A stretch of DNA of 64,000 bases, taken from CAXRDE01 sp964229355 (lineage in GTDB: Bacteria; Cyanobacteriota; Sericytochromatia; UBA7694). Under the pieces are notes generated by a model, which was not told the origin of the DNA, searched no databases, and was given only the letters and a program-made list of their open reading frames with translations. This document shows positions 58,521 through 64,000 of this stretch, piece by piece. The stretch covers positions 155,643-219,642 of the forward strand of contig CAXRDE010000022.1 in NCBI GenBank assembly GCA_964229355.1, in the 5' to 3' direction. The position numbers and the translations under genes were made by a program. The number at the start of each line of letters is the position of its first letter. Position 1 is the stretch's first letter.

Positions 58521-59876
58521 ATGAAAAGCGTCATGAAGCAAGATCTTAATTTTTTGGCCTACCCCCTGTGGTTTCAGGTCTCCCGTGCCACCCAACAGGC
58601 GGTATGGACACATCCGCAAGGCTATGTTTTTGAAGCGGGCTACCGCGCGCCTGATCAGGTAGATGCCTTGTTTTTAATGTATATTTTGATGCGTGCCCAA
58701 CAAGAGAACTATCAACCCCGTCAGCGATTGAGCCGTTATGAGATCTTGAAAGGCTGTGGTTGTCCGGTGAATCCCCAGTACTTAGATCGTCTTGAGGATA
58801 GCCTTAAGCGTTGGGCTTCGGTGCAACTGCATTTTAAAGACTGCTTTTTCAAGGACGGAGAGTACCTCTCACGCAGCTTTAAGATTTTGCACAGTGCCTC
58901 GCTGAAAGAAAAAGAGCGTCGCTTAGACATTCGCCTGGATGCAGACTTTTTAGAAACCTTGCAAAATTCACGGCATTTTAAGTACGTGGATTTTAATTTT
59001 TACCGTTTGTTAAGACGCCCGGTATCCCGCCGGCTTTTTGAGCTGTTGACGGCGATGTTCAAAGAAAGCAACCAGTGGCGCGTGCCTCTGATTGATTTGG
59101 GCCATGATTTAACCCTGTATTACCGTAAGCGCCGACGCAAAGACGGTGAAGTTGAAGAGGTGCTGTACCCCAGCGATGTACTCACGGCGGTCAAAGCTGC
59201 GCTGGAAGAAATCAACAAGCTTTCCACAGATATTGACACCCTGCGTGAGCTGGGCACCGATCCACGGGAAATCTATGCGGTGACCTATGAAGTGCAGGGC
59301 AAACGCAAATACAAAAGCATTACGTTTCACAAAGCCTCGCTGAGCCATTTGTTTGACGCGTTGACCGAAGAAAAAGAAGTGCCCCGACAGGTCAAAGATT
59401 TTGCTGAACCTTATTTAGAAGAGCTGCTTTCTTTTTTGAAGCGCAACTCACGGCCGCTTCGTGAGCTGGTGAGCAAATATTACCGTGCGGAAGGCTATGA
59501 CTATGTCAAATGGAATATTTTTTACGCCAATCGCAACGGTGCCAGGAACTATGTGAGCTATTTGAAGTTGTGTTTGCAACACAACTGGGCGCAAGAGTTT
59601 CGTGAGGAGTATGAGCGTATGTTTAGTGGGGCTGAGCATGAACCGCTTGACTCTCGCAAGTTGTCGGCGTTGATTAACGTGGCAAAACAGGCCGATTATC
59701 TGCGTTTGCAAGATGGCAAGCGCTTTCGCATCAAGCGCATTTTTCCCAATGGAGCCATTGAGATTTCAAACCGCACCTATAAAATGGACTTTGTGTTGGC
59801 CCCCAATCAGGCCTACCACTGCCGTTTTGAGCGAGAAGAGCCCGGCGTTGAGCAGGGCCGCAAGCGCAAATACTAG
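58521..59876 (+). CDS. Plasmid-type replication initiator protein A homologue
   Basis: The 451-aa protein resembles plasmid initiators of the RepA (RPA) family. DLNFLAYPLWF at the start, a winged-helix-like block (LSRYEILKGCGCPVNPQYLDRLEDSL), the RSFKILHSASL segment and IRLDADFLETLQNS to LLRRPVSRRLFELLTAM are the recognisable parts. The C-terminal half is family-variable and ends basic. No parA, iterons or mobilisation genes are nearby and the surroundings are chromosomal. It may be a domesticated initiator or a DNA-binding regulator. Confidence 0.75.
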   Translation: MKSVMKQDLNFLAYPLWFQVSRATQQAVWTHPQGYVFEAGYRAPDQVDALFLMYILMRAQQENYQPRQRLSRYEILKGCGCPVNPQYLDRLEDSLKRWASVQLHFKDCFFKDGEYLSRSFKILHSASLKEKERRLDIRLDADFLETLQNSRHFKYVDFNFYRLLRRPVSRRLFELLTAMFKESNQWRVPLIDLGHDLTLYYRKRRRKDGEVEEVLYPSDVLTAVKAALEEINKLSTDIDTLRELGTDPREIYAVTYEVQGKRKYKSITFHKASLSHLFDALTEEKEVPRQVKDFAEPYLEELLSFLKRNSRPLRELVSKYYRAEGYDYVKWNIFYANRNGARNYVSYLKLCLQHNWAQEFREEYERMFSGAEHEPLDSRKLSALINVAKQADYLRLQDGKRFRIKRIFPNGAIEISNRTYKMDFVLAPNQAYHCRFEREEPGVEQGRKRKY

Positions 59877-59879
59877 ATT

Positions 59880-60290
59880 TTAGCGTCGGTATCCTGTGCG
59901 GATTTTATACTGGGCATCCATTTTGCGCATGCGCTCGCCCATCAGCTGAATGATTTTGAGCGAGAGAGAGGGGTAGCGGCTGACCAGCTGAAAAAAGGTC
60001 TCTTTATCGAGGCACACCACCTCGCAGGGGGTGAGCGCCTGTGCGCTCGCGGTGCGCGGCAACTGATCGAAAATGCTCATTTCCCCTAAAATTTCGCCGC
60101 CGTTGAGGGTCCATAAAACATCCCGTTTGTCTAAAGGGCCCAAAAAGACCTCTACCAACCCCGATACAATAAAGAGAATATGGGGATCTCTTTCCCCTTC
60201 CTGGGTCAGGAGTTCACCGATTTGGTAATTTTTTCCGTACTTTATCTTGAGTTTTTCTAATGCTTCGGTATAAGCCGTATCCAGATTCAT
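59880..60290 (-). CDS. Cyclic-nucleotide-binding domain protein without output domain
   Basis: The 136-aa protein is one CRP-like cNMP-binding fold. The phosphate-binding cassette reads GEILGEMSIFDQLPRTASAQAL, with the Glu and Arg that hold the cyclic phosphate. A C-terminal helix follows (KIIQLMGERMRKMD) with no helix-turn-helix. It overlaps the acetyltransferase gene by 4 nt, so it may regulate that enzyme in trans, as cNMP domains fused to GNAT enzymes do elsewhere. That link is inference. Confidence 0.85.
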   Translation of the reverse strand: MNLDTAYTEALEKLKIKYGKNYQIGELLTQEGERDPHILFIVSGLVEVFLGPLDKRDVLWTLNGGEILGEMSIFDQLPRTASAQALTPCEVVCLDKETFFQLVSRYPSLSLKIIQLMGERMRKMDAQYKIRTGYRR

Positions 60291-60826
60291 CGTGCATTTT
60301 TGCCTTTCAAGGAGCGGCCCATTAAGATCAGGCCAGGTTCGATAAGATGCGCAATACCCTGACCTGCATATTGGACAATGGACAGCGTATGTTCCGCCAG
60401 GGTTTTATAGCCCATTTTCTGATAAAACGTGCGGGCCCAGGTGGCCTCACGGTGTACCAAAAGCAGCATTTCTTGAAAATGCAGGCGGGCATAGTGACGT
60501 TCGACCTCTTGCAGAGCCCGGGCGCCCAGACCTTGCCTTTGGTATTGGGGCAATAAATAGAAGGCCGATAGATAGGCCTGTCGTGCATTGAGAGGACCCA
60601 CGGCGGCAAAGCCTACAGTGTGTTGGGCAGTTTGAATCATGTAGCCCGTTAAACCTGTGGCAGAAAAATCCATGCCTTTGGCCTGAATACGCCGCAAATT
60701 TTCTAAGTTGGCTTCAAAGCTTCCGGGCATAATGTCCTGGTATTGTGGCAACATGGCTTCAAAAATAGTGTAAATGGCCCCATGATCTTCGAAGCGAGCC
60801 GGTGTTAAGGTCAGTCGGTCTTGCAT
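60287..60826 (-). CDS. GNAT family N-acetyltransferase
   Basis: The 179-aa GNAT fold has acetyl-CoA-binding motif A YLLPQYQRQGLGARAL (about residues 93-108) and a motif B region WARTFYQKMGYKTL. The ATG at 60826 overlaps the stop of the upstream MBL gene (TAATG) and matches the usual N-terminus; an ATG at 60865 would lie 40 nt inside that gene. The substrate is unknown. The downstream cNMP-domain gene is translationally coupled. Confidence 0.85.
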   Translation of the reverse strand: MQDRLTLTPARFEDHGAIYTIFEAMLPQYQDIMPGSFEANLENLRRIQAKGMDFSATGLTGYMIQTAQHTVGFAAVGPLNARQAYLSAFYLLPQYQRQGLGARALQEVERHYARLHFQEMLLLVHREATWARTFYQKMGYKTLAEHTLSIVQYAGQGIAHLIEPGLILMGRSLKGKNAR

Positions 60827-61470
60827 TAGGTCCGCAGAAAGGGGTTCGTTTTTTTCTCGTTCCATACGGTGCTGGTGGGACCGTGTCCCGGATAAATGGT
60901 GGTGCTGTCATCCAGCGGCAACAGGCGCTGTTTGATAGAACGCATCAGCTGTTCTGAAGAACCACCCCAGAGGTCGGTGCGTCCAACACTTCCTCTGAAG
61001 AGGGTGTCACCAGAAAAAAGGTGGCTTTCGTGGCCGGCCAGGTGAAAACAGACGGAGCCCGGAGTATGGCCCGGGGTATGTAGGACCACAGAGCTTTGAT
61101 GTCCAAAGTTCAGCGTCATCTCATCATTGAGTACCTGATCTACAGGCACTGTGGGCTCTAAGGCCATACCAAACATTTGTCCCTGCATCTGAATATTGTC
61201 GTAGAGAAAGCGGTCTTCAGGATGTAGAAGAATTTGCGCGTTTAAATCCCGTTTGAGTTCAGCGGTTGCTCCGATATGGTCAAAGTGCGCGTGGGTGTGA
61301 ATCAAATACTTTACGGTAAGGCCCGCTGCCGCAATCCGGCGCTTGATTTCAGGGGCGTCACCCCCGGGATCCACAATAATGGCCTCTTTGGTGTCGGGAC
61401 AGGCGATAATGCTGCAGTTGCACTGTAGAGGTCCCACTGCAAAGGTTTCGATATGTAAGGGCGTTGCCAT
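60826..61470 (-). CDS. Metallo-beta-lactamase-fold hydrolase (glyoxalase II-like)
   Basis: The 214-aa enzyme has the binuclear zinc motif HTHAHFDHIG, His in LHTPGHTPGSV, Asp in FSGDTLF and the final His in YPGHGPTSTVWNEK. This set matches YcbL/GloB-like thioester hydrolases. The exact substrate is open. First gene of an MBL-GNAT-cNMP operon; minus-strand TATACT at 61519-61514 is its likely -10. Confidence 0.9.
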   Translation of the reverse strand: MATPLHIETFAVGPLQCNCSIIACPDTKEAIIVDPGGDAPEIKRRIAAAGLTVKYLIHTHAHFDHIGATAELKRDLNAQILLHPEDRFLYDNIQMQGQMFGMALEPTVPVDQVLNDEMTLNFGHQSSVVLHTPGHTPGSVCFHLAGHESHLFSGDTLFRGSVGRTDLWGGSSEQLMRSIKQRLLPLDDSTTIYPGHGPTSTVWNEKKTNPFLRT

Positions 61471-61523
61471 GAGATCTTGCTTTCCTTTGATCGTGCTTTA
61501 ACGTGATATACCCAGTATAAGGC

Positions 61524-62504
61524 CTAACGGGAGAGCTGAATAAGTTGTTCGGGTGCAAGAATGCCCTGATCGGTAACAAAAGCGCTGACCAATTGGGCCG
61601 GGGTTACATCAAAGGCCGGGTTATAAGTGGGGCTTTGGGTGGGTGCCCACTGACAGTGTTGATAGCCCGTAACTTCCTGGGCTTGTCGCTCTTCAATGGG
61701 AATGTGTGTACCGTTGGGGCAAGCAAAATCCACCGTAGAGTAAGGCGCCACCGGATAAAAGGGAATCTGATGATAATGGGCGTTGACGGCCACGCTGTAG
61801 GTGCCAATTTTGTTCGCAAAATCACCGTTGCGGGCAATGCGATCGGCACCCAAAAAGACCTTTTGAATCTTGCCCTGTTGCATGAGCATGGCAGCCATGT
61901 TATCGGTAATCAATGTATAGGGAATCTCAAGCTGTTCCAGTTCCCAGGTGGTGAGACGTCCTCCTTGCAGTAAAGGCCGGGTTTCGTCCACATAGACATG
62001 CAGCTTTTTACCTGACTCCCAGGCGGTGCGAATAACCCCCAGAGCAGTACCTCGTCCAGCTGTGGCCAGCCCCCCGGTATTGCAGTGGGTGAGAATATGG
62101 TCGCCATCCTGAATAAGTGCTGCGCCAAAAGTGCCCATGCGCTCACAGAGCTGGATATCTTCATGCAAAATGTCCAGGGCGGCCTGTTTCATCGCTATCG
62201 GCTCATGGGTGAGCAGTTTATCGATGGCCCACATTAAATTCACGGCGGTGGGACGGGCGGCTCGCAACTGTTGCGCCAGGGCTTCCACTTCTTTGCGCTC
62301 CTGTGCCTGGGCGTACCAGCCCAAACACAGGGCTGCGGATACACCAATCAGTGGAGCACCTCGGGTTTTTAACGCTTGGATGGCTGCAATCATGGCTTCT
62401 GGTGCTGTGGCGTCAATCCAAATCTCTTTGTGAGGAAGGGCCTGTTGATCCAACAGTACAATACGGTCATTTTCGATTTTGAGTCCGGTGGTGATGATAT
62501 TCAT
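61524..62504 (-). CDS. mtnA: Methylthioribose-1-phosphate isomerase (or deoxyribose analogue)
   Basis: The 326-aa enzyme isomerises 5-methylthioribose-1-phosphate to the ribulose form. The catalytic Cys is in LTHCNTGGLAT and the Asp in FLGADRIARNGD; the RGAPLIGVSAALCL and DETRPLLQGGRLTTWEL segments are typical. The ATG at 62504 is chosen; a TTG start at 62522 adds six residues. It follows a class II aldolase gene by 21 nt, which suggests the DHAP-shunt version of the pathway. Confidence 0.93.
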   Translation of the reverse strand: MNIITTGLKIENDRIVLLDQQALPHKEIWIDATAPEAMIAAIQALKTRGAPLIGVSAALCLGWYAQAQERKEVEALAQQLRAARPTAVNLMWAIDKLLTHEPIAMKQAALDILHEDIQLCERMGTFGAALIQDGDHILTHCNTGGLATAGRGTALGVIRTAWESGKKLHVYVDETRPLLQGGRLTTWELEQLEIPYTLITDNMAAMLMQQGKIQKVFLGADRIARNGDFANKIGTYSVAVNAHYHQIPFYPVAPYSTVDFACPNGTHIPIEERQAQEVTGYQHCQWAPTQSPTYNPAFDVTPAQLVSAFVTDQGILAPEQLIQLSR

Positions 62505-62525
62505 GTTATTTTCACTTCTCAACTT

Positions 62526-63167
62526 TTAAATAATACGGGGGCCGATGTCTTTTCGCAGCTGCTGTAAAGCTTCCACCTCTTTATCGGGAAGGGGAGCAGC
62601 ACCCCCCAGCAATTCGGCCCGATACAAAATGGTACAGATCTGTTCGAGGCGCTCAATGCCCTGGTAAGCCTCTGCCAGACTTTCGCCCCAGCACACAGCA
62701 CCGTGGCGCGCCAGCAGCATCAGACGGCAGTCCGGTAAAAAAGGCAAGAGTACCTCGCCCATGGCCTTTGATCCGGGACGGGCATAGGGGGCAATGGGAA
62801 TATGACCTGCAGCCAAAATCACCTCAGGCAAACTTTCCGTGGGTAGGGCGCTCCACTGGGGACGGGCAAGACTTAAGGCGATTGCAGTCATGGGATGGGC
62901 GTGCACCACGGCTTTGGCCTCGGGAACTGCGTTATAGATCGCAAGATGCATGAGGCTTTCACTGGAGGGCTCTCCCTGAATAATGACTCCACCCAGTGTG
63001 AGGGTTGCGATGTCCTGGGGGTGTAAATCGGCTTTGCTTAAGCCTCGGGGGGTGATCAAAATCTCCTGATCTGAAACGCGATAAGAAATATTGCCATCGG
63101 CAGCCGCCAGCAATTGGCGTTGATAAGCGCGCTGTGCGTAATGAATGATGTCGTGGTTTAAATGCAT
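62526..63167 (-). CDS. Class II aldolase/adducin family protein
   Basis: The 213-aa protein has the fold of L-fuculose-phosphate aldolase and MtnB. It shows GNISYR, zinc ligands in VVHAHP and LARHGAVCWG, and the acidic region SSESLMHLAIY. Next to mtnA it could be MtnB (dehydratase of methylthioribulose-phosphate) or the aldolase of the DHAP shunt, which releases dihydroxyacetone phosphate. No mtnC, mtnD or mtnX follows here, favouring the aldolase. The ATG at 63167 has GAGG 6 nt upstream. Confidence 0.85.
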   Translation of the reverse strand: MHLNHDIIHYAQRAYQRQLLAAADGNISYRVSDQEILITPRGLSKADLHPQDIATLTLGGVIIQGEPSSESLMHLAIYNAVPEAKAVVHAHPMTAIALSLARPQWSALPTESLPEVILAAGHIPIAPYARPGSKAMGEVLLPFLPDCRLMLLARHGAVCWGESLAEAYQGIERLEQICTILYRAELLGGAAPLPDKEVEALQQLRKDIGPRII

Positions 63168-63224
63168 CATTAACCTCATTTCTTCGCTTTTAGCATAACG
63201 TATTCATCTTTTGCTTTGCGGGTC

Positions 63225-63253
63225 TTGCCTCTTGGATTATACAAATGTATAAT
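63225..63253 (+). promoter_or_regulatory. Promoter of the VOC gene with a palindrome over the -10
   Basis: TTGCCT (63225-63230), 17 bp, perfect TATAAT (63248-63253). The -10 lies in an 18-bp inverted repeat (ATTATAC-AAAT-GTATAAT, 63236-63253), a likely operator site. The gap divides this gene from the divergent aldolase gene. Confidence 0.7.
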
Positions 63254-63295
63254 TAAATGCGTATTTTGTATTATTTAGTATGTGAGGTCAATGAA

Positions 63296-63700
63296 ATGAG
63301 AAATTTAAATCCCTATTTGATGTTAGGCGGTAAGGCCCGCGAAGCACTGGACTTTTATGGGCGGTGTTTTCAGGGCGAAGTCACAGAGTTGATGACCTAT
63401 GCCGATGCCAAGCTGGATGTGCCTGAAGATTTTCAACCGTTTATTATTCATGCGGCGTTTAAAGCAGAAGGCATTTTCTTTATGGTGTCAGACGGTAGCC
63501 CAGGAGAAGCAGTGGAAACCGGAAACGCGATAACGCTGAGTGTTCATCATGACTCAGAAGAAGAGCAGGCTGCACTTTTTGAAGCCCTGGGTGAAGGCGG
63601 TACCATCACAATGCCCCTGGCGGATACTTTTTGGAACGCGCGTTTTGGTGAATTGACCGATCGTTATGGAATTCGTTGGATGTTTAACTGTCAGAAATGA
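63296..63700 (+). CDS. VOC family protein (PhnB/glyoxalase-like)
   Basis: The 134-aa protein has the vicinal-oxygen-chelate fold of the PhnB/YjdN group: NPYLMLGGKAREALDFYGRCF at the start, a FMVSDGSPG loop near the middle, and a final FGELTDRYGIRWMFN segment (like DRFGVSWMI). The metal-chelating and catalytic roles of this subgroup are poorly known. The ATG at 63296 has GAGG 9 nt upstream. A short hairpin (63688-63703) spans its stop codon. Confidence 0.88.
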   Translation: MRNLNPYLMLGGKAREALDFYGRCFQGEVTELMTYADAKLDVPEDFQPFIIHAAFKAEGIFFMVSDGSPGEAVETGNAITLSVHHDSEEEQAALFEALGEGGTITMPLADTFWNARFGELTDRYGIRWMFNCQK

Positions 63701-64000
63701 CAGCCCTAAAATAATCATGGCTCTGGCTTTGAAGTGCGTTTGCAGCAAATCCGTGCAAGGGCATGAAGGGCTGGAGCAAAAAAATAAAAATAACCCAAAC
63801 GGCATATTTGCGTTCAGAGGTATATATTTTAAGTTTTTACGGTATTTTTATGGTTTCGTGATGGTGGATCAAACATAAAAGCGTGCTGAGGGGTACAAAA
63901 ATACAGAAGCTCTCGGATCCGAGGTGTGGGTTTTGAAGGTTAAGAAAAAAATAAGAAAAAATTATTGGTATGTGTTGACGGTTTAACCTGGAGCGGGGTA
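63701..64000. other. AT-rich right-edge region without a gene
   Basis: No convincing coding sequence is seen in the last 300 bp; a 70-codon open frame here has no ribosome-binding site or family features. TTGACG at 63975-63980 is a good -35, and a -10 at the right spacing would begin at 63998-63999, so a promoter for a gene beyond the window is likely. Confidence 0.5.

Noticed and set aside
63666..63878. 70-codon plus-strand frame at the right edge
   Set aside because: Starts inside the VOC gene, has no ribosome-binding site and no recognisable features.
1..64000. rRNA, tRNA, CRISPR arrays, insertion sequences
   Set aside because: No cloverleaf with a T-loop, no regularly spaced repeats and no transposase were seen in the gaps by eye. 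A covariance-model scan was not possible here.

Overview
The window looks like a chromosomal segment of a diderm, roughly 50% GC bacterium. EF-Tu (409 aa) carries wording typical of cyanobacteria and plastids (WVDKI and VDSYIP in the G domain, GVVSKILE at the end). Proteins with the DUF4388 fold, an AMPK-type glycogen-binding tail and several lipoproteins also fit. My best guess is a non-photosynthetic relative of Cyanobacteria (Vampirovibrionia/Melainabacteria or Sericytochromatia-like). This is inference from wording, not a search result. Two convergent overlaps, many 1-14 nt gene overlaps and short spacers show a compact genome.

Layout. 1-10.5 kb (minus strand): one joined str-S10-spc ribosomal operon, rpsL-rpsG-fusA-tuf-rpsJ through rplX and the start of rplE. 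It is read from one good promoter at 10453-10481 through a roughly 230-nt structured leader; rpsL starts at TTG. 10.5-12.6 kb (minus): nadD, rsfS, a pseudopilin and a HAMP membrane protein. 12.7-15.6 kb (plus): hisS and a double-receiver/DUF4388 regulator. 15.6-25.1 kb: DJ-1 protein, ABC-2 exporter pair, homocysteine methyltransferase/methylene-THF reductase fusion, a zinc-protease/leucine-rich lipoprotein, glutamine synthetase, a Na+/H+ antiporter and a hotdog thioesterase.

25.1-34.1 kb (minus): a complete kdpABCDE potassium system with an outer-membrane porin upstream. The kdpA and porin promoters share a direct-repeat array with the same spacing, so the porin probably belongs to the KdpE regulon. 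34.1-38.1 kb: an archaeal-type (CTP-dependent) riboflavin kinase homologue, a phytol/dolichol-kinase-like protein, two exported hypotheticals, and a sepiapterin-reductase-like SDR coupled to a PTPS-III-type pterin enzyme. 38.15-40.84 kb: an AT-rich accessory insert (EF-hand/lysozyme-like protein, small membrane protein, orphan HsdS) ahead of truA. 41.6-45.6 kb: SMI1/KNR4 protein, a di-iron oxygen-binding protein with a perfect FNR/CRP-type box upstream, nuoA-nuoB without the rest of complex I, and clpP.

45.8-53.6 kb (plus): an Asn/Ser/Thr-rich lipoprotein, a 64-aa Cys protein, and a protein joining a broken tyrosine-recombinase-like domain, a subtilisin and a CBM48 domain. A 63-aa acidic peptide, an ABC-2 transporter, queC, and a single-ring ClpC-like protein with lost pore loop and altered Walker B follow. 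53.7-58.4 kb (minus): two surface lipoproteins in one operon and a lipid-anchored HtrA protease. 58.5-64 kb: a plasmid-type replication initiator that looks leaderless, a cNMP-domain/GNAT/MBL operon, MtnA plus a class II aldolase (likely 5'-deoxy/methylthio-ribose salvage), and a VOC protein. I see no rRNA, tRNA, CRISPR or insertion sequence.
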